Below, in pieces: positions 6,584-16,300 of a DNA stretch of 28,825 nucleotides. Made by a program: the position numbers and the translations under genes. Position 1 is the first letter of the stretch, and each line of letters starts with the position of its first letter. Below the pieces are notes generated by a model, which saw only the letters and a program-made list of their open reading frames with translations, was not told where the DNA came from and did no database searches. Source of the DNA: Prevotella sp. UBA1104 (GTDB taxonomy: Bacteria; Bacteroidota; Bacteroidia; Bacteroidales; Bacteroidaceae); NCBI GenBank assembly GCA_002314055.1, contig DCBP01000133.1:2408-31232 (forward strand), read 5' to 3'.

Positions 6584-7126
6584 ATGTCTGAATCAGGAAA
6601 GAAATGGTATGTTTTGCGTGCCGTTAGCGGAAAAGAGGCAAAGGTTAAAGAATATATCGATGCCGAATTAAAACACAACAAATTACTTTCGACGTATGTT
6701 TCTCAGGTTTTTATACCTATGGAGAAGCATGCTGTTTTGCGTAATGGCAAACGTGTCGTGAAAGAGAAAATCTCTCTTCCGGGATATGTGCTCATTGAAG
6801 CAGAGCTGAAAGGTGATGTTGCCCATACGTTGCGCTTTATGCCTAATGTTTTAGGCTTCCTCGGAGGATTGGATAACCCTACACCGGTAAAGCAGTCTGA
6901 TGTGAACCGTATGCTCGGTAATACTGAAGAGGCTGAAATCGTGGACGAGATTGCTATCCCGTACGTGGTGGATGAAACTGTCAAGGTTACCGACGGACCG
7001 TTCAGCGGCTTCAGCGGCGTCATCGAAGAGGTGGATGCTGTTAAGCACAAACTGAAGGTTATGGTGAAAATCTTCGGACGTAAAACTCCGCTTGAGTTAA
7101 GTTTTATGCAAGTTGCAAAAGAATAA
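6584..7126 (+). CDS. nusG: Transcription elongation and antitermination factor NusG
   Basis: 180-residue factor that binds RNA polymerase at the clamp helices and connects it to ribosomes or Rho. The NGN domain (about residues 5-115) opens with KKWYVLRAVSGKEAKVK and includes LPGYVLIEAEL; the KOW domain begins near residue 134 (KVTDGPFSGFSGVIEEVD) and ends ELSFMQVAKE. Standard length, complete, and in its conserved place between secE and rplK. Confidence 0.98.
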   Translation: MSESGKKWYVLRAVSGKEAKVKEYIDAELKHNKLLSTYVSQVFIPMEKHAVLRNGKRVVKEKISLPGYVLIEAELKGDVAHTLRFMPNVLGFLGGLDNPTPVKQSDVNRMLGNTEEAEIVDEIAIPYVVDETVKVTDGPFSGFSGVIEEVDAVKHKLKVMVKIFGRKTPLELSFMQVAKE

Positions 7127-7183
7127 CCTGTTGTTACGGATAGGAAGTTCTTTTATATTAATCAATTTTTAATAAACAAAGAA

Positions 7184-7621
7184 ATGGCTAAAGAAGTTGC
7201 TGGATTAATCAAATTACAGATTAAAGGTGGCGCTGCGAATCCTTCACCTCCAGTAGGACCTGCTCTGGGTTCTAAGGGTATTAACATTATGGGATTCTGC
7301 AAAGAGTTCAACGCCAGGACCCAGGATAAGGCAGGCAAGATTCTTCCTGTTGTTATCACTTACTATACTGATAAGTCATATAGCTTTGAGATCAAGACTC
7401 CTCCAGCTGCTGTTCAGCTGCTCGAGGCTGCCAAGACTAAGAAGGGTTCTTCTGAGCCTAACCGTAAAAAGGTTGCTTCTGTAACTTGGGATCAAGTTAA
7501 GGCTATTGCTGAAGACAAGATGCCTGACCTCAACTGTTTTACTGTTGAGTCGGCTATGAAACTTGTCGCTGGTACAGCAAGAAGTATGGGTATTACTGTA
7601 AAAGGGGACTTCCCTGCGTAA
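7184..7621 (+). CDS. rplK: Large ribosomal subunit protein uL11
   Basis: 145 residues. The N-terminal domain carries the proline-rich helix region PSPPVGPALGSKGINIMGF, the thiostrepton-binding face, and the C-terminal RNA-binding domain ends TARSMGITVKGD. uL11 binds 23S rRNA at the GTPase-associated centre. It is 57 bases after nusG, with no promoter match in that gap, and 26 bases before rplA. Confidence 0.98.
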   Translation: MAKEVAGLIKLQIKGGAANPSPPVGPALGSKGINIMGFCKEFNARTQDKAGKILPVVITYYTDKSYSFEIKTPPAAVQLLEAAKTKKGSSEPNRKKVASVTWDQVKAIAEDKMPDLNCFTVESAMKLVAGTARSMGITVKGDFPA

Positions 7622-7647
7622 ATAATTTATAACTTCAATTAGAAAAA

Positions 7648-8340
7648 ATGAGTAAACTGACAAAAAATCAAAAATCAGTAGCTGATAAGATTGAAGCAGG
7701 GAAAGCATACTCTTTGAAAGAGGCTTCAGAACTGGTAAAGGAAATTACTACTACTAAGTTCGTGGCTTCTCTTGATATCGATGTGCGTTTGGGTGTTGAC
7801 CCACGTAAGGCTAACCAGATGGTTCGCGGTGTCGTAACACTGCCTAACGGAACTGGTAAGACTACTCGCGTGCTCTGCATCTGCACACCTGATGCTGAGG
7901 CTGCTGCTAAAGAAGCTGGCGCTGATTATGTTGGTCTTGACGAGTATATCGAGAAGATCAAGGGTGGTTGGACTGACGTTGACGTCATCATCACTATGCC
8001 TTCATGCATGGGTAAGCTTGGTCCTTTGGGTCGTGTGCTCGGACCGCGCGGACTTATGCCTAACCCTAAGAGCGGTACTGTAACTATGGATGTTGCTAAG
8101 GCTGTTAAGGAGGTTAAGGCTGGTAAGATTGACTTTAAGGTTGACAAGGCTGGTATCGTTCATACTTCTATCGGTAAGGTGTCTTTCACCGCTGAGCAGA
8201 TCTATGAGAATGCTAAAGAGTTCATTGCTACTATTATCAAGTTGAAACCGTCTGCTGCTAAGGGTACATATATCAAGAGTATCTATCTTTCTAGTACGAT
8301 GAGTAAGGGTATCAAGATTGATCCTAAATCAGTTGAATAA
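7648..8340 (+). CDS. rplA: Large ribosomal subunit protein uL1
   Basis: 230 residues, forming the mobile L1 stalk beside the E site. Recognised by VDVRLGVDPRKANQMVRG-like N-terminal sequence (here DIDVRLGVDPRKANQMVRG) and the signature MGKLGPLGRVLGPRGLMPNP. In other bacteria L1 represses the L11-L1 mRNA by mimicry of its rRNA site; no such leader was identified here. Only 18 bases separate it from rplJ. Confidence 0.98.
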   Translation: MSKLTKNQKSVADKIEAGKAYSLKEASELVKEITTTKFVASLDIDVRLGVDPRKANQMVRGVVTLPNGTGKTTRVLCICTPDAEAAAKEAGADYVGLDEYIEKIKGGWTDVDVIITMPSCMGKLGPLGRVLGPRGLMPNPKSGTVTMDVAKAVKEVKAGKIDFKVDKAGIVHTSIGKVSFTAEQIYENAKEFIATIIKLKPSAAKGTYIKSIYLSSTMSKGIKIDPKSVE

Positions 8341-8358
8341 CTCTAAAAGTTTTGTAAA

Positions 8359-8877
8359 ATGAAAAAGGAAGTAAAAGATACTATAATTGTTGAACTTGGA
8401 GAGAAACTCAAAGAGTTCGCTCACTTCTACTTGGTTGACGTTCACGGACTGAACGCAAGCCAGACAAGCGACTTGCGCCGCAAGTGCTTCAAGAGTGAGA
8501 TTCAGATGGTTGTTGTGAAGAACAAACTTCTTCACAAGGCTTTCGAGGCTTCTGACATCGATTTCGAGCCTCTCTATGGCTGCTTGAAGGGTAGCACGGC
8601 TGTGTTGTTCTGCAACACTGCTAATGTTCCTGCTAAGTTGCTGAAGAGCTACAAAAAAGAGGGCGTTCCTTCGCTCAAGGGTGCTTACGCTGAAGAGGGT
8701 CTCTTCGTTGGTGCTGACAAACTTGAGGAATTGGCTGCTCTCAAGAGCAAGAACGAGGTTATCGCAGATATCGTGGCTTTGCTGCAGTCTCCTGCAAAGA
8801 ACGTCGTTTCAGCTCTACAGTCAGGCGCAAACACTATTCACGGTGTGCTTAAGACTTTAGGCGAGCGTCCTGAGTAA
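8359..8877 (+). CDS. rplJ: Large ribosomal subunit protein uL10
   Basis: 172 residues, the base of the stalk that binds uL11's rRNA region through its N-terminal domain and bL12 dimers through its C-terminal helix. Typical motifs are VDVHGLNASQTSDLRRKCF and the central LLKSYKKEGVPSLKGA. The 18-base gap from rplA has no room for a separate L10 leader; any autoregulatory structure would have to lie inside rplA. rplL follows after 54 A/T-rich bases. Confidence 0.97.
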   Translation: MKKEVKDTIIVELGEKLKEFAHFYLVDVHGLNASQTSDLRRKCFKSEIQMVVVKNKLLHKAFEASDIDFEPLYGCLKGSTAVLFCNTANVPAKLLKSYKKEGVPSLKGAYAEEGLFVGADKLEELAALKSKNEVIADIVALLQSPAKNVVSALQSGANTIHGVLKTLGERPE

Positions 8878-8931
8878 ATCTTATTAAAGTCAATATCATT
8901 AACATTAAAAAACATTAAAATTAGAATAAAA

Positions 8932-9309
8932 ATGGCAGATATCAAAGCTATTGCTGAAGAATTGGTAAATTTGACAGTTAAGGAAGTAAACGAGTTGGCA
9001 ACAGTCCTCAAGGACGAGTATGGAATTGAGCCTGCTGCAGCAGCTGTTGCTGTTGCTGCTGGCCCGGCTGCCGGTGCAGCTGCTGAGGCTGAGGAGAAGG
9101 ATTCTTTCGATGTAGTCCTCGCTGAGGTTGGTGGCGCTAAGCTGCAGGTTGTTAAGGCTGTTAAGGAGGCTTGCGGTCTTGGTCTGAAAGAGGCTAAGGA
9201 ACTCGTAGACGGTGCTCCTTCTACTCTGAAAGAGGGTATGGCTAAGGCTGAGGCTGAGAACCTGAAGAAGGCTATCGAAGAGGCTGGTGCTAAGGTTGAG
9301 CTCAAGTAA
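8932..9309 (+). CDS. rplL: Large ribosomal subunit protein bL12 (L7/L12)
   Basis: 125-residue stalk protein that recruits translational GTPases. N-terminal dimerisation domain (residues 1-35, EELVNLTVKEVNELATVLK), an alanine-rich hinge (about 40-55), and the conserved C-terminal domain with KEACGLGLKEAKELVDGAP. It is followed by two terminator-like structures before rpoB, the usual way to make more stalk protein than polymerase. Confidence 0.98.
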   Translation: MADIKAIAEELVNLTVKEVNELATVLKDEYGIEPAAAAVAVAAGPAAGAAAEAEEKDSFDVVLAEVGGAKLQVVKAVKEACGLGLKEAKELVDGAPSTLKEGMAKAEAENLKKAIEEAGAKVELK

Positions 9310-9330
9310 TTGAGTCTTTAAAAATATTTA

Positions 9331-9369
9331 AGGTTAAGGTTCTTCCAATAGAAGAGTCTTAACCTTTTT
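9331..9369 (+). terminator. Attenuator between rplL and rpoB
   Basis: AGGTTAAG (9331-9338) pairs with CTTAACCT (9358-9365), continued inside by TCTTC/GAAGA (9341-9345, 9351-9355), and followed by TTTTT (9365-9369). It has a classic intrinsic terminator form. Since rpoB has no clear promoter of its own, partial readthrough is expected. Confidence 0.75.
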
Positions 9370-9393
9370 GTGTCTTTATATTTCTGCTGTTTG

Positions 9394-9453
9394 CCACCAC
9401 AGCGGATTTTATCTCTGTAAAGGGATGATGATTTCTATTCACGGTGGTTTTTT
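9394..9453 (+). terminator. Second, weaker terminator-like structure before rpoB
   Basis: CCACC (9394-9398) pairs with GGTGG (9443-9447) across 44 bases, followed by six T (9448-9453). The stem is short for its loop, so it may instead be part of a folded rpoB leader. The gap 9310-9474 holds nothing else that I can identify. Confidence 0.35.
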
Positions 9454-9474
9454 AATTGGTAACAAACATCTGTA

Positions 9475-12400
9475 ATGGCTTCTAAAATCGTTGATAATAG
9501 AGTAAACTTTGCCAGCATCAAAAATCCGATGCCTTATCCGGATTTCCTTGATGTGCAGCTTAAGTCTTTCAGAGACTTCCTGCAGTTAGACACTCCGCCT
9601 GAGGAACGTAAGAACGACGGTTTGTATAAGGTGTTCTCAGAGAACTTCCCTATCACCGACACTCGAAATAATTTCGTTCTTGAGTTCCTGGATTACTATA
9701 TTGACCCGCCTCGCTACTCGATTGACGAGTGTCTTGAGCGTGGACTTACTTATAGTGTGCCTTTGAAGGCTAAAATGAAATTGTACTGTACGGATCCTGA
9801 ACACGAGGACTTCGGAACTTTTATTCAGGATGTGTTCCTGGGTACTATTCCGTATATGACGGCTAACGGCACTTTCGTAATTAATGGTGCTGAACGCGTT
9901 GTCGTTTCTCAGTTGCACCGCTCTCCTGGAGTTTTCTTCGCTCAGGGTATTCATGCTAACGGTACGGCGCTCTACTCTGCTCGTATCATTCCATTCAAGG
10001 GCTCTTGGATTGAGTTTGCTACGGATATCAACAACGTGATGTATGCTTATATCGACCGTAAGAAGAAATTGCCGGTTACTACTCTTTTGCGTGCCATCGG
10101 TTTTGAGTCGGACAAGGATATCCTGCAGATCTTCGACCTTGCTGAAGAGGTTAAGGTTAACAAGAAGAATATGAAGGAGGCTATCGGCAGAACGCTTGCT
10201 GCTCGTGTGCTTAAAAGCTGGAATGAGGACTTCGTTGACGAGGATACGGGCGAGGTTGTGTCTATCGAGCGTAATGAGGTGATTATGGACCGCGAGACGG
10301 TTATCACTAAGGAGAATATTGAGGATATCATCGACAGCGGATGTTCTACTATCTTGCTTCATAAGGATGCTGAGACTGCTAACAAGTATTCTATCATCTT
10401 CAATACTTTACAGAAGGACCCGAGTAACTCTGAAAAGGAGGCTGTGCTTTATATTTACCATCAGCTGCGTAATGCTGACCCTGCTGATGATGCCAGTGCA
10501 AGGGAGGTTATTCAGAACTTGTTCTTCTCTGACAAGCGTTATGACTTGGGTGATGTCGGTCGTTACCGTATTAACAAAAAATTGGGTCTTGATACTGACA
10601 TGGATGTTCGTATCTTGACTAAAGAAGATATTATTGAGATTATCAAATATCTCATTCAGCTCGTTAATTCTAATGCTACGGTGGACGATATTGACCACTT
10701 GAGCAACCGTCGTGTTCGTACCGTAGGTGAGCAGCTGAGCAATCAGTTCTCTATCGGTTTGGCTCGTATGAGCCGTACTATACGCGAGCGTATGAATGTA
10801 CGCGACAATGAGGTGTTTACACCGACTGACTTGATTAACACTAAGACTATTTCAAGTGTTATCAACTCTTTCTTCGGAACTAACCCGCTGTCGCAGTTCA
10901 TGGACCAGACTAACCCGCTTGCTGAGGTTACACACAAGCGTCGTCTCTCTGCACTCGGACCTGGCGGTCTTTCAAGAGAGCGTGCAGGATTTGAGGTTCG
11001 TGACGTTCACTATACTCACTATGGTCGTCTTTGTCCTATTGAGAGTCCTGAAGGTCCTAATATCGGACTTATCTCTTCTCTATGTGTATATGCTAAGATT
11101 AATGAACTCGGATTTATCGAGACTCCGTACCGTAAGGTTAAGGACGGCGTTGTTGACCTGAAAAATGAGGATGTCGTTTATCTTACGGCTGAAGAGGAGG
11201 AAGACCATGTTATCGGTCAGGGTAATGCTCCGCTGAATGATGACGGTACGTTTATTCGTGATGTCGTTAAGTGTCGTCAGGATGCTGATTTCCCTGTTGT
11301 ACCGCCTGCTCAGGTTGACCTCATGGATGTGTCGCCACAGCAGATTGCTTCTATTGCAGCTGGTCTTATACCATTCTTGGAGCATGATGATGCTCACCGT
11401 GCTTTGATGGGATCTAACATGATGCGTCAGGCTGTTCCGTTGCTTCATAACGAGGCTCCTATCGTGGGTACAGGTATTGAGAAGCAGGTTTGTGTGGATT
11501 CACGTACAATGATTACTGCCGAGGGAGAGGGTGTCATCGAATATGTTGACGCTACTACTATACGTATCCTCTATGACAGAACTGAAGATGAGGAATTTGT
11601 AAGCTTTGAGCCGGCGCTTAAAGAATATCGCATTCCGAAATTCCGCCGTACCAACCAGAATATGACTATCGACCTCCGTCCTATTTGCAATAAGGGACAG
11701 AGAGTGAAAAAGGGAGATATCCTGACTGAAGGCTATGCTACAGAGGATGGAGAATTGGCTCTTGGACGTAACCTCCTCGTTGCTTATATGCCGTGGAAGG
11801 GTTACAACTATGAGGATGCTATCGTTCTTAATGAGCGCGTAGTACGTGATGACGTGCTTACTTCTGTTCATGTTGATGAGTTCTCTCTCGATGTGCGTGA
11901 AACAAAGCGCGGTACTGAGGAATTTACTAATGATATTCCTAATGTCAGCGAGGAGGCAACAAAAGATCTCGACGACAATGGTATTATTCGTGTCGGAGCT
12001 CGCGTTGAACCTGGCGACATCCTTATCGGTAAGATTTCACCTAAGGGTGAAAGCGATCCTTCGCCAGAGGAAAAACTGTTGCGCGCTATCTTTGGTGACA
12101 AGGCTGGTGACGTAAAGGATTCTTCTTTGAAGGCTAACCCGTCGTTGAGTGGTGTCGTTATTGACAAGAAACTGTTCTCTCGTGCTATTAAGACTCGTGC
12201 TTCTAAACAAAAGGACAAGGCTATCTTGGCAAAAATTGACGAGGAGTTTGAAGCAAAGGTTGATGACCTGAAAGATATTCTCGTTGACAAGTTGCTCACT
12301 CTTACTGAGGATAAGGTTTCTCAGGGTATTAAGGATTACTCTGGAGCTGAGATTATTACTAAGGGTACTAAGTTTACTACTACTCAGCTCAAGAACCTTG

Positions 12401-13287
12401 ATTATGAGGGAATCCAGACGAACAACTGGACTGATGACGAGCATGCTAATAGCCTGATTTCTAAGTTGATTACCAACTTCCTGAAAAAGGCAAAACTCCT
12501 TGATGCAGAAAACAAACGCCGTAAGTTTGCTATTACTATCGGTGATGAGCTGCCATCTGGCATTCTGCAAATGGCTAAGGTCTATATCGCCAAGAAGCGT
12601 AAGATTGGCGTTGGTGATAAGCTTGCCGGTCGTCACGGTAATAAGGGTATCGTTTCTAAGATCGTACGACAGGAGGATATGCCATTCTTGCCAGACGGAC
12701 GTCCTGTTGACTTGGTTCTGAATCCGTTGGGTGTGCCTTCTCGAATGAACCTCGGACAGATTTTCGAGGCTATCCTCGGTGCTGCCGGAAAACGTCTTGG
12801 CGTTAAGTTTGCTACTCCTATCTTTGATGGTGCTAAGCTTGAAGACTTGAAGGAGTGGACGGACAAGGCAGGACTGCCGAACCTTGGTTCTATGCATTTG
12901 TATGACGGTGAGACGGGAGAGATGTTTGACCAGCCGGCAACTGTTGGTATAACATACTTCTTGAAACTCGGTCACATGGTTGAGGATAAGATGCACGCTC
13001 GTTCTATCGGTCCGTACTCGCTCATTACTCAGCAGCCTCTTGGAGGTAAGGCTCAGTTTGGTGGACAGCGTTTCGGAGAGATGGAGGTTTGGGCTCTTGA
13101 GGCTTTCGGTGCAAGTCATGTGCTTCAGGAGATTCTTACAATCAAGTCGGATGATGTCGTAGGACGTTCTAAGGCTTACGAGGCTATTGTCAAGGGTGAG
13201 CCAATGCCTACACCGGGTATACCGGAATCTCTTAACGTGTTGCTGCATGAGCTTCGCGGTCTGGGACTTAGCATTAAGCTTGACTAA
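9475..13287 (+). CDS. rpoB: DNA-directed RNA polymerase subunit beta
   Basis: 1270 residues, the beta half of the catalytic cleft. The rifampicin-binding cluster is intact: SQFMDQTNPLAEVTHKRR with S473, D477, H487 and S492 (E. coli 512, 516, 526 and 531), so no classical resistance substitution is seen at these sites. The C-terminal part has GDKLAGRHGNKGI and the final LHELRGLGLSIKL. It is the first gene after the rplL attenuator; rpoC follows 36 bases downstream. Start: ATG at 9475, no SD. Confidence 0.99.
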   Translation: MASKIVDNRVNFASIKNPMPYPDFLDVQLKSFRDFLQLDTPPEERKNDGLYKVFSENFPITDTRNNFVLEFLDYYIDPPRYSIDECLERGLTYSVPLKAKMKLYCTDPEHEDFGTFIQDVFLGTIPYMTANGTFVINGAERVVVSQLHRSPGVFFAQGIHANGTALYSARIIPFKGSWIEFATDINNVMYAYIDRKKKLPVTTLLRAIGFESDKDILQIFDLAEEVKVNKKNMKEAIGRTLAARVLKSWNEDFVDEDTGEVVSIERNEVIMDRETVITKENIEDIIDSGCSTILLHKDAETANKYSIIFNTLQKDPSNSEKEAVLYIYHQLRNADPADDASAREVIQNLFFSDKRYDLGDVGRYRINKKLGLDTDMDVRILTKEDIIEIIKYLIQLVNSNATVDDIDHLSNRRVRTVGEQLSNQFSIGLARMSRTIRERMNVRDNEVFTPTDLINTKTISSVINSFFGTNPLSQFMDQTNPLAEVTHKRRLSALGPGGLSRERAGFEVRDVHYTHYGRLCPIESPEGPNIGLISSLCVYAKINELGFIETPYRKVKDGVVDLKNEDVVYLTAEEEEDHVIGQGNAPLNDDGTFIRDVVKCRQDADFPVVPPAQVDLMDVSPQQIASIAAGLIPFLEHDDAHRALMGSNMMRQAVPLLHNEAPIVGTGIEKQVCVDSRTMITAEGEGVIEYVDATTIRILYDRTEDEEFVSFEPALKEYRIPKFRRTNQNMTIDLRPICNKGQRVKKGDILTEGYATEDGELALGRNLLVAYMPWKGYNYEDAIVLNERVVRDDVLTSVHVDEFSLDVRETKRGTEEFTNDIPNVSEEATKDLDDNGIIRVGARVEPGDILIGKISPKGESDPSPEEKLLRAIFGDKAGDVKDSSLKANPSLSGVVIDKKLFSRAIKTRASKQKDKAILAKIDEEFEAKVDDLKDILVDKLLTLTEDKVSQGIKDYSGAEIITKGTKFTTTQLKNLDYEGIQTNNWTDDEHANSLISKLITNFLKKAKLLDAENKRRKFAITIGDELPSGILQMAKVYIAKKRKIGVGDKLAGRHGNKGIVSKIVRQEDMPFLPDGRPVDLVLNPLGVPSRMNLGQIFEAILGAAGKRLGVKFATPIFDGAKLEDLKEWTDKAGLPNLGSMHLYDGETGEMFDQPATVGITYFLKLGHMVEDKMHARSIGPYSLITQQPLGGKAQFGGQRFGEMEVWALEAFGASHVLQEILTIKSDDVVGRSKAYEAIVKGEPMPTPGIPESLNVLLHELRGLGLSIKLD

Positions 13288-13323
13288 AAGACAACTCTTT
13301 ACAAATATTTATATACAAGAATT

Positions 13324-16300
13324 ATGGCTTTTAAAAAAGATACAAAGATAAAGAGTAATTTCACGAAGATTACCATCGGACTTGCTTCACCGGAGGAAAT
13401 CCTCGAGAATTCATACGGTGAGGTTACTAAGCCGGAAACCATCAACTACCGTACTTACAAGCCGGAGCGTGACGGCTTGTTCTGCGAGCGCATCTTCGGT
13501 CCGACGAAGGACTATGAGTGTGCCTGCGGAAAGTACAAGCGAATTAGATATAAGGGTATCGTCTGCGACCGATGCGGTGTGGAGGTTACTGAGAAAAAGG
13601 TACGTCGTGAGCGTACTGGCCACATCGAACTTGTCGTTCCAGTGGCTCATATATGGTATTTCCGCTCATTGCCAAATAAAATCGGTTATTTGCTGGGATT
13701 GCCAACAAAGAAACTTGATGCTGTAATTTATTACGAGAAGTATATCGTAATTCAGCCGGGACTTTGGGAAGGAAAGAAAGATTCTGAGGGTAATGAGATG
13801 AATGGTTCTCACAAGATGGATCTTCTTACTGAGGATGAATATCTTGATATCATGGATCATCTGCCTGAGGACAATGAATATCTTGATGATTCTGATCCTT
13901 CGAAGTTTGTTGCAAAGATGGGTGCCGAGGCTATTTATGATTTGCTGGCAAACCTTGATCTTGATTCTTTGTCTTATGAGCTTCGTGACAGGGCAAACAG
14001 CGATTCTTCGCAGCAGCGCAAGACCGAGGCTCTGAAACGATTGCAGGTTGTAGAGGCTTTCCGTGGCAGCCGTGGCGTGAACAGACCGGAGTGGATGATC
14101 ATGAAGATTATTCCTGTTACTCCACCAGAGCTTCGTCCGTTGGTTCCACTTGATGGCGGACGCTTTGCAACATCCGATCTTAACGATCTTTATCGTCGTG
14201 TTATTATCCGTAATAACCGTTTGAAGAGACTTATTGAGATTAAGGCTCCTGAGGTAATCCTTCGAAATGAGAAGCGTATGCTGCAGGAAGCTGTAGATAG
14301 CTTGTTTGACAACTCACGAAAGAGCAGTGCTGTAAAGAGCGAATCTAATCGCCCGTTGAAGTCTTTGTCTGACTCTCTGAAGGGTAAGGCTGGACGTTTC
14401 CGTCAGAATCTTCTCGGTAAGCGTGTTGACTATTCTGCACGTTCGGTTATTGTCGTTGGTCCTGAGTTGAAGATGGGTGAGTGCGGTCTGCCAAAGCTTA
14501 TGGCAGCAGAACTTTACAAGCCGTTTATTATCCGTAAGCTTATTGAGCGCGGAATAGTGAAGACTGTTAAGAGCGCAAAGAAGATTGTAGACCGTCGTGA
14601 GCCTGTAATTTGGGATATTCTTGAGAATGTTATGAAGGGACATCCGGTACTCTTGAACCGTGCCCCTACGCTTCACCGACTTGGTATCCAAGCATTCCAG
14701 CCTAAACTTATCGAAGGTAAGGCTATCCAGCTCCATCCGTTGGCATGTACGGCGTTCAATGCCGACTTCGACGGTGACCAGATGGCTGTCCATCTCCCAT
14801 TGAGCAATGAGGCTGTTCTTGAGGCACAGATCTTGATGCTTCAGAGCCACAATATCCTTAATCCAGCCAATGGAGCTCCTATCACGGTGCCGTCGCAGGA
14901 TATGGTGCTCGGACTTTATTATATTACAAAGATTCGTCCGGGAGCTAAGGGTGAAGGACTTACATTCTATGGACCGGAGGAGGCTATCATTGCCAATAAC
15001 GAGAAGCGATGCGACCTCCATGCTCAGGTTAAGGTTGTAGTTAAGGATCTTGACGAGAATGGAAACTATGTTCAGAGAATGGTAGAGACTTCTGTCGGTC
15101 GTGTTATTGTCAATGGCATTATTCCAGATGAAGTAGGATATGTTAATAAGGTAATATCTAAGAAGAGTCTCCGCGACATTATTTCAGATGTTATCAAAGC
15201 CGTTGGTTTTGCTCGTGCATGTGAATTCCTCGACGGAATCAAGAATCTTGGTTACCGTATGGCTTATCTGGCAGGACTTTCGTTCAACCTTGATGATATT
15301 ATCATTCCACCAGAAAAGAAGGAACTTGTAGAGCGCGGTAACGAAGAAGTTCGTCAGATTACCGACAACTATAATATGGGATTCATCACCGACAAGGAGC
15401 GTTATAACCAGGTAATTGATGCATGGACCCATGTCAACAATGACCTTGGAAACGTATTGATGAAGGAGATGACCGAGGCTGACCAGGGATTCAATGCCAT
15501 CTATATGATGCTTGATTCTGGAGCCCGTGGTTCTAAAGATCAGATTCGTCAGCTTGCCGGTATGCGTGGACTTATGGCAAAACCTCAGAAAGCAGGTGCT
15601 GAAGGAGCGCAGATTATTGAGAATCCTATTCTTTCCAACTTTAAGGAGGGAATGAGCGTGTTGGAGTACTTTATCTCTACCCACGGTGCTCGTAAGGGTC
15701 TTGCCGATACCGCTATGAAGACTGCCGATGCAGGATATTTGACACGTCGTCTTGTTGACGTTTCCCATGATGTAATCATCAATGAGGAAGACTGTGGTAC
15801 ACTTCGTGGACTTGTCTGCACCGCTTTGAAGAATGGTGATGAGGTAATCTCAACATTGTATGAGCGTATTCTTGGTCGTGTTTCAGTACATGATATCATC
15901 AATCCAACCACAGGTGAGCTTATTGTTGCTGCCGGTGAAGAGATAACAGAACCTATAGCCCAGGCAATTGAGGATTCTCCAATCGAGAGTGTCGAGATTC
16001 GTTCTGTGCTAACTTGCGAGAGCAAGCACGGAGTCTGCATGAAGTGTTACGGACGAAATCTTGCAACGAGCCGTATGGTTCAGAAGGGAGAGGCTGTTGG
16101 TGTCATCGCAGCTCAGGCTATCGGTGAGCCGGGTACACAGCTTACACTTCGTACGTTCCACGCCGGAGGTATTGCTTCCAATGCTGCAGCCAATGCTACA
16201 ATTGTTGCAAAGAACGACGCAAAGATTGAGTTTGATGAGCTTCGTACAGTGCCATTTGTTGAAAAGGCAGATGACGGTAGCGATGTAGAGTGTGAGATGG

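Noticed and set aside
12037..13248. Long open frame of 403 codons on the minus strand inside rpoB
   Set aside because: It is fully antisense to conserved rpoB coding sequence, has no promoter or domain, and its composition reflects the codon bias of rpoB.
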